From Rhizobacter sp964253025 (lineage in GTDB: Bacteria > Pseudomonadota > Gammaproteobacteria > Burkholderiales > Burkholderiaceae_C), in contig NZ_CAXUQC020000001.1 of the NCBI RefSeq assembly GCF_964253025.1, forward strand, positions 930,001 to 994,000: a stretch of DNA of 64,000 nt, in the 5' to 3' direction. Position numbers and translations under genes: made by a program. The notes under the pieces were generated by a model. It was not told the DNA's origin. It ran no database searches and worked only from the letters and a program-made list of their open reading frames with translations. The stretch's first letter is position 1. Each line of letters begins with the position of its first letter. Shown here piece by piece: positions 41,165 through 50,093 of this stretch.

Positions 41165-43201
41165 ATGGCCCAAGCCCCTGACCACGACCCTGTCGCCGCT
41201 GCGGCACCGCCGCCCGGGGCGGTCCCGGCCACCATCACCGGGGACCTGCTGTGCCGCACCGACTGGTCGCGCACCCCCCTCGGTCCGCGCGAACAATGGC
41301 CGCACAGCCTGTCGATCGCTGTCAGCATCTGCCTCAACTCGCGATTCCCGATGTTCGTCTGGTGGGGCCCCGAGCTGACCGGCATCTACAACGATGCCTA
41401 CATTCCGGTGCTGGGCAAGCGTCATCCGGACGCCTTCGGGCGCTCGGCGCCGACCGTCTGGTCGGACATCTGGGACGTGGTGGGCCTGCAGGCCGAGGCG
41501 GTGATGCTGCGGGGCGAAGCCACCTGGAACGACTGCCAGCCGCTGCAGATGGAACGCAATGGCTACAGCGAGGAAACCTTCTTCACCTGGTCGTACAGCC
41601 CCATCCATGACGAGCAGGGCGTCATCCGCGAACTTTTCTGCGCCTGCACCGAGGAGACGCCGCGGGTGATGGCGGAGCGCGAGCGCGACAGCCTGCTGCG
41701 CAGTGCACTCGACACCGTCGAGAACCTGGGCAACTGGTTCGACCACGCCCCCGGCTTCGTGGCCCTGCTGCGGGGGCGGGACATGGTCTTCGAGATGGCC
41801 AACGAAGCCTACTACCAGCTCGTCGGCCACCGGCCGCTGATCGGCCGCAAGGTGTTCGATGCCCTCCCGGACGCCCGCAACCAGGGCTTCGAGGAGCTGC
41901 TGCGACGGGTGTACGACCAGGGCGAGCCGTTCGTCGGCCGCGCCATGCCGCTGTCCTTCCAGCGCGTGCCGGGCGGTCCGGTGACCGAGCGCTACATCGA
42001 CCTGTCCTATCAACCGGTGCGCGACAAGTCCGGCCAGGTGGCCGGCATCTTCGTGCAGGGCTCCGACGTGACGGAGCAGGTGCGCGTGGCCGAGGCCCTG
42101 AAGCAGGCCGACCGGCGCAAGGACGAGTTCCTCGCCACGCTGGCCCACGAGTTGCGCAACCCGCTGTCGCCCATTCGCAACGGGCTGCAGATCCTCAAGT
42201 TCAAGCTGCCCGACGACCCGGCGCTGGCGCGCACCCGCCAGATGATGGAGCGGCAGGTGAGCCACCTCGTGCGACTGGTGGACGACCTGATGGAAGTCAG
42301 TCGCATCGGCCAGGGCAAGATCGAACTGCGCCGGCGGCGGCTGGCGCTCGACGAGGCCATCGCTTCCGCCCTGGAGGCCACCGCCTCGCAGGCCCAGGAA
42401 CGGCAGATCACCGTGCACCAGGACATCGCCCCCGGTGTCTGGGTCGATGGCGACCACGACCGCCTGATGCAGGTCTTCTCCAACCTCCTCACCAACGCGG
42501 TCAAGTTCACGGAGGCCAACGGGGACATCTGGGTCACGCTGCGCCAGGAGGGCGCGCTGGCCGTCGCCACCGTGCGCGACAGCGGCTGCGGCATTGCACC
42601 CGACGCACTCGACCATGTGTTCGAGATGTTCTCGCAGGGCACGGTCCACCAGCGTTCGGGCGGCCTCGGCATCGGCCTGGCCTTGGTGCGGCAACTGGTG
42701 GCGCTGCACGACGGCACGGTGTCGGCCTTCAGCGAAGGCGGCGGTCGCGGCAGCGAGTTCCGGGTGCAGTTGCCGGTGCACCCCAGCGCAGCGCCGTTCG
42801 CCGTGCCGGCTTCGGCTCACGTGCCCCCGGACGCCGCCGCCCTGCGTCGTCGCGTGCTGGTGATCGACGACAACGCCGATGCGGCGGACTCCCTGGCCGC
42901 TGCGCTCGCCGTCGAGGGGCACGATGTGCGCATCGCCTATGACGGCCTGGCGGGCCTCGACACCTTGATGGCCGACGGGAGCGACGTGGTCGTCGTGGAC
43001 ATCGGCATGCCGGGCATCGATGGCTACGAGTTCGCCCGCCGTGTGCGGCGGTCCGACGTGGCGCCGATGCCGCGCCTGATCGCCCTCACGGGCTGGGGGC
43101 AGCACCGCGACAAGACGCGGGCCCTCGAGGCCGGCTTCGACCTGCACCTCACCAAACCTGCCGACCTCGACGTCCTGCGCGGCGTGCTGCAGTCGGGTTG
43201 A
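41165..43201 (+). CDS. PAS-containing hybrid sensor histidine kinase
   Basis: This 678-aa soluble kinase has a PAS-like N-terminal domain with the SICLNSRFPMFVWWGPELTGIYNDAY motif split over residues 54-80, a second PAS domain at about 195-310, HisKA with H328 (LATLAHELRNPLSPIRNGL), HATPase (FSNLLTNAVKFTEA, GLGIGLALVRQLVALH) and a C-terminal receiver with D612 (VVVVDIGMPGIDG). The first PAS type is common in proteobacterial kinases that sense redox or small ligands. No cognate transcription factor adjoins it. Confidence 0.92.
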   Translation: MAQAPDHDPVAAAAPPPGAVPATITGDLLCRTDWSRTPLGPREQWPHSLSIAVSICLNSRFPMFVWWGPELTGIYNDAYIPVLGKRHPDAFGRSAPTVWSDIWDVVGLQAEAVMLRGEATWNDCQPLQMERNGYSEETFFTWSYSPIHDEQGVIRELFCACTEETPRVMAERERDSLLRSALDTVENLGNWFDHAPGFVALLRGRDMVFEMANEAYYQLVGHRPLIGRKVFDALPDARNQGFEELLRRVYDQGEPFVGRAMPLSFQRVPGGPVTERYIDLSYQPVRDKSGQVAGIFVQGSDVTEQVRVAEALKQADRRKDEFLATLAHELRNPLSPIRNGLQILKFKLPDDPALARTRQMMERQVSHLVRLVDDLMEVSRIGQGKIELRRRRLALDEAIASALEATASQAQERQITVHQDIAPGVWVDGDHDRLMQVFSNLLTNAVKFTEANGDIWVTLRQEGALAVATVRDSGCGIAPDALDHVFEMFSQGTVHQRSGGLGIGLALVRQLVALHDGTVSAFSEGGGRGSEFRVQLPVHPSAAPFAVPASAHVPPDAAALRRRVLVIDDNADAADSLAAALAVEGHDVRIAYDGLAGLDTLMADGSDVVVVDIGMPGIDGYEFARRVRRSDVAPMPRLIALTGWGQHRDKTRALEAGFDLHLTKPADLDVLRGVLQSG

Positions 43202-43252
43202 CGCCAGGCGGCTCCTGCGGCCGGCGGTCGGCAAAGCCGCCCGTCAACGTGA

Positions 43253-43274
43253 AAAGCGGCCCGCAGGCCGCTTT
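43253..43274. terminator. Bidirectional hairpin terminator between hybrid kinase and cheZ
   Basis: A 9-bp stem AAAGCGGCC/GGCCGCTTT with a CGCA loop lies between converging genes; short A and T runs flank it on both strands. Confidence 0.65.
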
Positions 43275-43305
43275 CAACGCAGGGCGAACACCCGTGTGCC
43301 GGGGG

Positions 43306-43944
43306 TCAGAAACCCAGGCTGGCGAGCAGGTCGTCGACTTCGCCCTGGTTCGTCACCACGTCGGTGCGGCCTTCCGGGTTCACGACCGGACCGTTCAGCA
43401 CGAGGGCGTGCTCGACGACCTTCTGCGCTTCGGGGGGCGCAGCCTGGACCAGCAACTTGACGAGGCTGTCTTCCAGGTCGCTCGCCAGGGCCACGACCTT
43501 GGCCACCACCTGGCCCGTCAAGTCATGGAAATCCTGGGCCATCATGATGTCGGTCAGGTGCCGGTCGATGCGTGCCGTGGCCGCCTCGACGTCGCCCACG
43601 AAGTTCATCACCGCGCCGGTGGCAACGGCCTTGACCGGATCGGCCACGATGGCCTCGGCCATGCGGCGGGTGTCGGCGGAGATGGAGGCATGCTCTGCCT
43701 TGGCCATGTCGACCGAGTTCAGCACGCGGTTGGCGGCGGCTCCGGTCTTCTCGGCGATGTAGTTCAGCCGGCTGCGCGCGTCGGGCAGGCCCTCCGCCGC
43801 GTTGGCCAGCTTGGGCATGACGCCGAGCTGGGTGAGGGCGTCGTGCAGTTGCCGGGTGATCGCACCCAGCTGCTGAAAGACTTCGGGCGAGGCGGCCGGC
43901 GCGCCGGTCGCAGGCGCCAGTGTGGCGACGGTGTCCATTTTCAT
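43306..43944 (-). CDS. cheZ: CheY-P phosphatase CheZ
   Basis: CheZ removes the phosphate from CheY-P. The 212-aa protein has the long helical hairpin and the catalytic motif MMAQDFHDLTGQVVAKV with D141 and Q145, and it ends in VDDLLASLGF, the CheY-binding tail. The His in place of Gln before D141 differs from enteric CheZ. ATG 43944 (MKMDTV) lies 10 bp after cheY copy 2, so the two are co-expressed. Confidence 0.94.
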   Translation of the reverse strand: MKMDTVATLAPATGAPAASPEVFQQLGAITRQLHDALTQLGVMPKLANAAEGLPDARSRLNYIAEKTGAAANRVLNSVDMAKAEHASISADTRRMAEAIVADPVKAVATGAVMNFVGDVEAATARIDRHLTDIMMAQDFHDLTGQVVAKVVALASDLEDSLVKLLVQAAPPEAQKVVEHALVLNGPVVNPEGRTDVVTNQGEVDDLLASLGF

Positions 43945-43954
43945 TGCGCGTCCT

Positions 43955-44347
43955 TCAGGCGGCCGTGGCCAGCTTCTGCATGATCTTCTGGACCTTCTCT
44001 TCCAAGGTGGCCTTGGTGAAGGGCTTGACGATGTAGCCGGCGGCGCCATCCTGCGCCGCGCGCACGATGTCTTCCTTGCGGGCTTCCGCCGTGACCATCA
44101 GCACCGGCAGGTGCTTCAGGCTCGGGTCGGCCTTGACGGCGGCGAGGAGTTCGAAGCCGTTCATGTTGGGCATGTTGATGTCCGACACGACGAAGTCGAA
44201 CTTCGCGTTCTTCAACATGTTGAGCGCCACGGCGCCGTCCTCGGCCTCCTCGGCGTTGTTGTAGCCGATCTCCTTGAGCAGGCCGCGCACGATGCGCCGC
44301 ATGGTCGAGAAGTCGTCGACGATCAGAAATTTCATATCGGTGCTCAT
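43955..44347 (-). CDS. cheY: Chemotaxis response regulator CheY (copy 2)
   Basis: This 130-aa receiver resembles enteric CheY closely: FLIVDDFSTMRRIVRGLLKE, phosphoacceptor D56 in FVVSDINMPNMNGFELL, MVTAEA and Lys108 in YIVKPF. It follows motB by 28 bp and precedes cheZ by 10 bp, so it is likely the main motor-directed CheY. ATG 44347 gives MSTDMKFLIVDD. Confidence 0.96.
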   Translation of the reverse strand: MSTDMKFLIVDDFSTMRRIVRGLLKEIGYNNAEEAEDGAVALNMLKNAKFDFVVSDINMPNMNGFELLAAVKADPSLKHLPVLMVTAEARKEDIVRAAQDGAAGYIVKPFTKATLEEKVQKIMQKLATAA

Positions 44348-44375
44348 GGGCTGACCTCGCTGGTGTCCGCTGGGG

Positions 44376-45350
44376 TTATCGGGTGATCGGGGCAGAGATT
44401 GAGGGTTCTGCCGCCAACTTGTCGGGTGGCGCGCCGGATTCGGCGTCTGGCGTGACGCTTTCCTCATCCAGCGAGCGCTCTGCATTGAAGATGCGATCTT
44501 CCGCATCCCGGTTCATGACGATGATGCTGATGCGCCGGTTGGCCGGGCTCGTGGGATTGGCGCGGTCGAACGGGGTGCTGGACGCCAGGCCCTGTACCCG
44601 CAGCACCCGGCTGTCGGGAAGACCCCCCACCAGCAGCTCACGCCGGGAGGCGTTGGCGCGGTCGGCCGACAACTCCCAGTTGCTGTAGCCCTGCAAGCCG
44701 TTGCCGAACGGCGTGGCATCGGTGTGGCCCTCCAGCGTGAGGCGGTTCGGCACCTCGGTCAGCACGCTGCCGATTTCCTGCAGCAGTTCGCGCATGTAGG
44801 GCTTCACCACCGCGCTGCCGCTGTCGAACATCGGGCGGTTCTGTTCGTCGACGATCTGGATGCGCAGGCCGTCCTTGGTCATGTCGAGCAGGATCTGCGA
44901 CTTGAGGCCGGCGAGCTTCGGGTAGGAGTCGATCACCTTCTGCACCCGTTGCTTGAGGGCCTCGAGCTTGGCTTCCTCGGCCTTGGCCTGCTCGGCCTTC
45001 ATGGCGGCGAGGTTGATGGTGCTGCGGCTCTGGTCGATGTCGCCGCGCTTGACCTGGCCGCCGCTGCGGGTGAGGTCGGTGCCACCGCCCTTGATGACGT
45101 GAGAGGAGTCCCCCGAGCCGCTGCCGCCGCTCAGCAGTGCCACCTTGAGTGGCGACTGGAAGTAGTCGGCGATGCCCTTCTTGTCGCCCTCGGTCGTGGA
45201 GCCGAGCAGCCACATCAGCAGGAAGAAGGCCATCATGGCCGTGACGAAGTCGGCGTAGGCGATCTTCCAGGCGCCACCGTGTGCCGCATGGCCACCCTTC
45301 TTCACCCGCTTGATGATGATGGGTTGCAGCTTCTTGGAATCACCGGCCAT
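44376..45350 (-). CDS. motB: Flagellar motor stator protein MotB
   Basis: MotB anchors the stator to peptidoglycan. The 324-aa protein has an N-terminal membrane helix containing the proton-carrying D34 (WKIAYADFVTAMMAFFLLMWL), a plug and linker region, and an OmpA-like peptidoglycan-binding domain (RLTLEGHTDATPFG, NWELSADRANASRREL, NRRISIIVM). It follows motA by 39 bp. Confidence 0.97.
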   Translation of the reverse strand: MAGDSKKLQPIIIKRVKKGGHAAHGGAWKIAYADFVTAMMAFFLLMWLLGSTTEGDKKGIADYFQSPLKVALLSGGSGSGDSSHVIKGGGTDLTRSGGQVKRGDIDQSRSTINLAAMKAEQAKAEEAKLEALKQRVQKVIDSYPKLAGLKSQILLDMTKDGLRIQIVDEQNRPMFDSGSAVVKPYMRELLQEIGSVLTEVPNRLTLEGHTDATPFGNGLQGYSNWELSADRANASRRELLVGGLPDSRVLRVQGLASSTPFDRANPTSPANRRISIIVMNRDAEDRIFNAERSLDEESVTPDAESGAPPDKLAAEPSISAPITR

Positions 45351-45389
45351 GCTTCATCTCCGGCCGGTGCATGCACAAGAGGAGGGCGT

Positions 45390-46250
45390 TCACTTCTTGC
45401 CCTTCACATGGCTTTCGAGTTCGGCGAAGGTCGGGCGCTCGGTGGAATAGAGCACCTTGCGGCCGAACTCGACGGCGACCTGCGGGGCATAGCCCTGCAT
45501 GCTCGCCAGCAGGGTGGTCTTGATGCACTCGAGTTCCTTGTGCGACTCGTCGTTCTTCTGCTCGAGCAGGCCGCCGAGCGGCTCCACGACGCCGTACGCC
45601 ATCAGAATGCCGAGGAACGTGCCGACGAGCGCGGAGCCGATCATGCCGCCCAGGATCGCGGGAGGCTGGCCGACCGAGCCCATGGTGTTGACCACGCCCA
45701 GCACGGCGGCCACGATGCCGAAGGCGGGGAGGGCGCCGGCCAGGCGGGCGATGGCGGACACCACGGCATGGGCCTCGTGGTGGTGCGTGTCGATCTCGCT
45801 GTCCATCAGGCTCTCGATCTCATGGGCGTTCAGGTTGCCCGAGACCATCATGCGCAGGTAGTCGGTGATGAACTCGACGACGTGGTGGTCGGAGCCCACG
45901 GTCTCGTACTTCTTGAAGACGGGGGACTCCTCCGGCGCATCGACGTCCTTCTCGATGGACATCAGGCCCTCCTTGCGGGCCTTCTGGAGGATGTCGTACA
46001 TGAGGGCGAGCAGCTCCATGTAGCGTGCCTTGGAGTACTTCGAGCCCTTGAGGAGGGTGGGCAGGGCGGCGATGGTGGCCTTCAGCACCTTGGGCTGGTT
46101 GTTCACCACGAAGGCGCCGAGCGCGCCGCCAAGGATGGCCATCAGTTCCGTCGGCAGCGCCTTCAGGATGACGGTGATGTTGCCACCGTGGATGATGTAC
46201 GCGCCGAAGATGCACCCGAGGGCGACTGCGTAACCGATGAGAACAAACAT
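45390..46250 (-). CDS. motA: Flagellar motor stator protein MotA
   Basis: MotA forms the proton channel of the stator with MotB and contacts FliG. The 286-aa protein has four membrane helices (first: MFVLIGYAVALGCIFGAYII) and the large cytoplasmic loop with SKARYMELLALMYDILQKARKEG. The family segment AVLGVVNTMGSVGQPPAILGGMIGSAL is in the third and fourth helix region. A sigma-28 promoter lies 31 bp upstream. It leads the motA-motB-cheY-cheZ transcript. Confidence 0.97.
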   Translation of the reverse strand: MFVLIGYAVALGCIFGAYIIHGGNITVILKALPTELMAILGGALGAFVVNNQPKVLKATIAALPTLLKGSKYSKARYMELLALMYDILQKARKEGLMSIEKDVDAPEESPVFKKYETVGSDHHVVEFITDYLRMMVSGNLNAHEIESLMDSEIDTHHHEAHAVVSAIARLAGALPAFGIVAAVLGVVNTMGSVGQPPAILGGMIGSALVGTFLGILMAYGVVEPLGGLLEQKNDESHKELECIKTTLLASMQGYAPQVAVEFGRKVLYSTERPTFAELESHVKGKK

Positions 46251-46280
46251 GATGGTGGTGGTCCGTGTCCCTGCTGCCGT

Positions 46281-46307
46281 TTATCGGCATCACACCGAGC
46301 GCCTTGA
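46281..46307 (-). promoter_or_regulatory. Sigma-28 (FliA) promoter of motA
   Basis: On the minus strand TCAAGGCG, an 11-bp spacer and a perfect GCCGATAA -10 element match the FliA consensus TAAAGTTT-N11-GCCGATAA. It lies 31 bp upstream of the motA ATG. Confidence 0.85.
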
Positions 46308-46363
46308 GTTTGCCGTTCACCGGGGGAGGATGATCCCTCCAACAACACCGTGTTCCGGGCGTA

Positions 46364-46393
46364 GAAAAAAGAACGGGCCCCTGGGGACCCGTT
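46364..46393 (-). terminator. Rho-independent terminator downstream of flhC
   Basis: On the minus strand AACGGG pairs with CCCGTT around an inner CCCC/GGGG stem and is followed by CTTTTTT. It lies 91 bp after the flhC stop and before the motA promoter. Confidence 0.85.
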
Positions 46394-46483
46394 GAGAAGC
46401 ACTTTTCAGGGTGCGAGAGGAGACACAAGAAACCGTTGCCGGTACACCCTTGATATCGGCGCATCGGCGAAAGACTTGAGAGA

Positions 46484-47020
46484 TCAGTGCATCTGGATGC
46501 CACCGGTGGCCTTGCCCTTGCCGGCGCGCGCCGGCGGGTTGCACAGGCCGCACACATAGTGCTTCGAGATCTCGTGCGGGTGGGTGACGAAGCGACCACC
46601 GCACTTGGAACATTCGGTCAGGGTGAGCATGCCGTTGTCGACGAACTTGACGAGGCGCCAGGCGCGGGTCACCGACAGCAGAGCTTCCAGGCCCTGGGCC
46701 TGGGTCTGCTCCTGGTAGAGCTGGTAGGCCTTGATGACGGTGTCGATCTCGTCCATCTCGGCAACCTTGTTCAGGTACTCGTGGATGTTCAGGAACAGCG
46801 ACGCATGGATGTTCGGCTGCCAGGTCATGAACCAGTCGGTAGAGAAGGGCAGCTGGCCCTTGCTGGGCGACTTGCCGGAGACTTCCTTGTAGAGGCGCAG
46901 CAGGCGCTCATAGCTCAGGTCGGTCTCGGACTCCAGGACCTGCAGGCGGGCACCGAGGTTGATCAGCGTGACGGCGCGATCGATCTGCTTGGCTTCGGTG
47001 AGGATGCTCTTGGTGCGCAT
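46484..47020 (-). CDS. flhC: Flagellar master regulator subunit FlhC
   Basis: FlhC forms the FlhD4C2 complex that activates class II flagellar promoters with sigma-70. The 178-aa protein has the helical N-terminal region (RAVTLINLGARLQVLESETDL), the SFSTDWFMTW-like segment PFSTDWFMTWQPNIHASLF, and a C-terminal zinc site with Cys in ECSKCGGRF and YVCGLC. It follows flhD by 58 bp. A likely target box lies between flgA and flgB in this window. Confidence 0.97.
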   Translation of the reverse strand: MRTKSILTEAKQIDRAVTLINLGARLQVLESETDLSYERLLRLYKEVSGKSPSKGQLPFSTDWFMTWQPNIHASLFLNIHEYLNKVAEMDEIDTVIKAYQLYQEQTQAQGLEALLSVTRAWRLVKFVDNGMLTLTECSKCGGRFVTHPHEISKHYVCGLCNPPARAGKGKATGGIQMH

Positions 47021-47078
47021 GGTGGTCGGTTCCTGGTGGGTCTGGCGGTCTGGCGGGGTCGAACGGAGGCGCAGCGGG

Positions 47079-47402
47079 TCAGGCGGCTTCCTGATGGCGG
47101 CCGGCCATCAGGATGCTGGCGTGCAGGCGGCTCGTGGTGTCGTTCGAGGCGGACTTGCCATGGTTGGTCAGCAGGCCCCAGACGAGCTCGTCGTCGGCGC
47201 GGAAGCGGCACAGCAGGGTGTTGCCCGAGGCGATCTTCATCATCTGGGCCGGGCTCAGCAGGGCGATCATGGCCGCGCTTTCCTCGCTGATGCCCAGGCG
47301 GTACAGCGCCTGCTCACGGTCCGAGCGGATGAGGCTCTGGGCCAGCATCAGGTAGGACAGGTTGGCTTCACGGATTTCGGAGAGGATCTGGTCGGCGTTC
47401 AT
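47079..47402 (-). CDS. flhD: Flagellar master regulator subunit FlhD
   Basis: FlhD is the partner of FlhC. The 107-aa protein reads MNADQILSEIREANLSYLML, followed by AQSLIRSDREQALYRLGIS and the FlhD C-terminal HTH-like region. ATG 47402 has AAGGAA 7 nt upstream. The 254 bp upstream (47403-47656) hold no gene and should contain the flhDC promoter, but no clear hexamers were seen. Confidence 0.96.
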   Translation of the reverse strand: MNADQILSEIREANLSYLMLAQSLIRSDREQALYRLGISEESAAMIALLSPAQMMKIASGNTLLCRFRADDELVWGLLTNHGKSASNDTTSRLHASILMAGRHQEAA

Positions 47403-47656
47403 GTTGTGTTCCTTGCGTCTCGGTTTCGGTGGCGTTTCGCGTTGGCTTTGTGTCTCAACGTGAAGCGAATTGTGAAGACGAGAGATGGGAGGCAACATCA
47501 GGCCAGTTCTGTGGCTTGAGTCCAGCTTCTTCCGTGCCCTGTGTCAGGCAAACACCTACAGGGCGTCATCCCGGCAGGAGCCTGAACCGGGTCCTGAGCC
47601 GCTGCGGCGTGGCATGGTTCACGGTGCTCCGGGGCGTCGGCCCCGAAGCAGCGGGT

Positions 47657-49576
47657 TTACCCGGGTGAGACCGCCGGGAGGTGGTCAGGGCGCAGACCCC
47701 GTTCGGCGCGGTCATGCATGCGGACGAAAAGCGCCTCCAGGTCCCGGGTGGTGGCCTGGCTGTCGAAGAGGGGGAGCGTCATGCGCTTGGCCGCAAGCGG
47801 TTCGCGGATGGCGTCAAGACCGGAGCGGTCGTTGGCCAGTTCGATGGCGCGAGCGACGTAGGCATCAACGCTGGAGCACACCAGCGAATCGGTTTCTGTC
47901 GCGCGGGCGAGGCTCGCCGCCACCCTGGAGGCAAAGGTACTCCCCGGCACGGTGAGCACGGGCACGCCCGCCCAGAGGGACTCGCTTGCCGTGGTGTGCG
48001 CATTGCACGGCCACGTGTCGAGAAAGAGGTCGGCGCAGCGAAGACGTGCGATGTGGTCGGCCATGAGCGCTTTCGGGGCAAAGTGCACCCGGCCGGGCTC
48101 GACGCCCCGCCGGTGCAATTCGGCTCGAAGGTTCCGTTCTCCTTGGTCGTTCCAGGCGAGGAGCCAGAGCACCGCTTTCGGCGCCCCAGCCAAGATGCGA
48201 GCCCAGGCGTCCACGACGGCCGGATTGATCTTGTAGATCTGATTGAAGGAGCACAGCACCACCGCGTCATGGGGCAGGCCGCAAGCGGCTCGCCCAGGAG
48301 ACGGGGGAAGAGGGCGCTGTCGATCGTTCGGCTGGTAGGACCAGGGCATCTGGGCGATCTTCTCGCTGAAGTCGGCCTCGGCCGACAGCGGGGTCACCAC
48401 GGGATCGCCGATCACATAGTCGATGTAGTCGGCGCCCGTGGTGCCCGGATACCCGAGGTAGCTTGCCTGGACTCGCGCGGGCCGCGCCGCCAACACCTCG
48501 AAGCGGCTGTCACGTGTGTGGCCCTTCAAATCGACGAGGATGTCGATGCCGTCGCTGCGAATGCGCTTGGCAAGTGATCCGTTATCCAGCGCGCCCACGT
48601 CCACGAAGCGGTCGCAGGCTGCAGACACTCGCTTTTGCAGCGGCGAACCATCGTGCCGACTGTGGGAATACAGGATCACTTCGAATGTGGTCGTATCGCG
48701 CTGCTCGAGCAACTCGGCCATGAGGACGGCGGTCGCGTGGTTGTAGAAGTCGCTCGACAGATATCCGATCCGGATGCGGCCCGCTGACCGTCGCTTCGGT
48801 AGGGGCGGCAGGCGAGGAACGGTGGCACCCAAGGCTCGGGACCGAACGGCACCGACCTTCAATTGCTCCGCCGGACTGCAGTCGATCGAGATGAAGCTGA
48901 ACGGAGACAGCAAGTTGCCGTTGGGCTGCTGCAGATCGCCGATGGTGGCTCGCAACCCGGCCGTTTCGTCTGCTCGATGGGCCCATTGGCACGCCTGGGC
49001 GCTCTCGTGGACCAGCAGGGCGAGCGACATGGCCCGGATGCTGCCCTCGTCTAGCGCAGCCGCGGTGCGGAAACACTCTGCCGCCTCTTCCTTCATGTGC
49101 AGATCCTTGAACGTCAATCCAAGTCTGTAGTGAACCAGTGGGGCGTCGATCTTCAGGGCAAGTGCGCCAAAGAACACATCGATGGCTTCCCGAAGTCGTC
49201 CGGCACTGAAGAGGGCGATGCCGTGGGCCGACAACAGGTCGTGGTCGCGAGGCACCTCGGGAGACAGGCGCTCGAAGCAGGCGGCCGCTTCGTTGAAGCG
49301 ATGTTGTGCCGACAGGCAATCAGCCAGCAGCTGGCAGGCGAGTGGCGATGCGGGGTCGATGTCGTATGCCCGGGTGGCCGAGGCGATGGCCGCGTCGACC
49401 TGATGATCACGCGTCTGCGCGCGAGCGAGGTTGATCCACACGAGCGCGTCATCAGGGGCGAGCGAGGACGCCCGAGCGAATTCGCTGATGGCTGCCGACC
49501 AGCGGCGCGCATTCGCGTGCGCGATGCCTGCATTCCAGTGCTGCTGTGCCCGGTGGGCGTTGCGGTGAGTGTCCAT
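47657..49576 (-). CDS. OGT/SPINDLY-type glycosyltransferase with N-terminal TPR (GT41-like)
   Basis: This 639-aa protein has TPR-like helical repeats over about residues 10-215 (for example ALVWINLARAQTRDHQVDAAIASAT) and a GT41-type catalytic region. Key elements are SSDFYNHA with H280, DGIDILVDLKGHT, ASYLGYPGTTGADYIDYVIGD, FAPKALMADHIARL with K502, and DTWPCNAHTTASESLWAGVP with H528. These match O-GlcNAc transferase sites for donor binding. It probably glycosylates proteins in the cytoplasm. The position next to fliC makes flagellin the most likely target. ATG 49576 gives MDTHRN; the upstream extension is not TPR-like. Confidence 0.87.
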   Translation of the reverse strand: MDTHRNAHRAQQHWNAGIAHANARRWSAAISEFARASSLAPDDALVWINLARAQTRDHQVDAAIASATRAYDIDPASPLACQLLADCLSAQHRFNEAAACFERLSPEVPRDHDLLSAHGIALFSAGRLREAIDVFFGALALKIDAPLVHYRLGLTFKDLHMKEEAAECFRTAAALDEGSIRAMSLALLVHESAQACQWAHRADETAGLRATIGDLQQPNGNLLSPFSFISIDCSPAEQLKVGAVRSRALGATVPRLPPLPKRRSAGRIRIGYLSSDFYNHATAVLMAELLEQRDTTTFEVILYSHSRHDGSPLQKRVSAACDRFVDVGALDNGSLAKRIRSDGIDILVDLKGHTRDSRFEVLAARPARVQASYLGYPGTTGADYIDYVIGDPVVTPLSAEADFSEKIAQMPWSYQPNDRQRPLPPSPGRAACGLPHDAVVLCSFNQIYKINPAVVDAWARILAGAPKAVLWLLAWNDQGERNLRAELHRRGVEPGRVHFAPKALMADHIARLRCADLFLDTWPCNAHTTASESLWAGVPVLTVPGSTFASRVAASLARATETDSLVCSSVDAYVARAIELANDRSGLDAIREPLAAKRMTLPLFDSQATTRDLEALFVRMHDRAERGLRPDHLPAVSPG

Positions 49577-50093
49577 GGGATGACCGTCGGTTCGGAGCGG
49601 ACAGTCTAGGGACGAGCGGCCCGGCGCAAAGGCCGGAGGAAGTGCGCAAAAGCTGCGTACTTCTTGCAGGCCGGCCCCATCTATAGAGGGCGCCGCGTTG
49701 TCCTTGGCGCGTGTCCGACGCTTCGGCGTCCGGGGCGGATCAGGGGCCCGGCTCGGATGGCGCGTCGTCCAATGTAGGGCGGGAGTGGCCGATCGTGCGA
49801 GGTTTGGGTACTTCGTCACGGAAATTCGTGAAAGCCCTTTCTTCCGAGTGATAGGCAGAAATCTCGCCCTCAAGTTCATCGGGCCTGCCCCGATAACTGC
49901 TTCAACGCGCTCGCCAACTTTTTTCAACGAGTACGTGGTCCGGTTAGCCGGCCGATGAAGGGAACCCTCGGGGACCTCGATTCAGCGGTTGACTAGCGTC
50001 GGGCACCTCAGTCGCAGTCGGTTCCGCAGCGGGCGGCGACTGAACGTCCGGCGCTGTTGCCGGGAGTTATCGGAAACCATAGGAGATATTGAA
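49577..50093. promoter_or_regulatory. 517-bp gap between glycosyltransferase and fliC, including fliC leader
   Basis: No gene lies here. The right part holds the fliC sigma-28 promoter (49870-49896) and a leader of about 190 nt. Near the start of fliC the leader has several GGA triplets (CGGGAG, CGGAAA, AGGAGA) before the AUG. These could be CsrA-type sites. No feature was found in the left part. Confidence 0.5.
49870..49896 (+). promoter_or_regulatory. Sigma-28 (FliA) promoter of fliC copy 1
   Basis: TCAAGTTC, an 11-bp spacer and CCCGATAA fit TAAAGTTT-N11-GCCGATAA with three mismatches in 16. The -35 element is identical to those before fliD and fliS. Confidence 0.8.

Noticed and set aside
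41138..43234. 698-aa minus-strand frame opposite the PAS hybrid kinase
   Set aside because: Shadow frame without motifs.
49640..49700. Sigma-54 type promoter in front of fliC (TTGCAGG at 49665)
   Set aside because: The GG doublet of the -24 element is missing at the correct distance; a good sigma-28 site lies closer to the gene.
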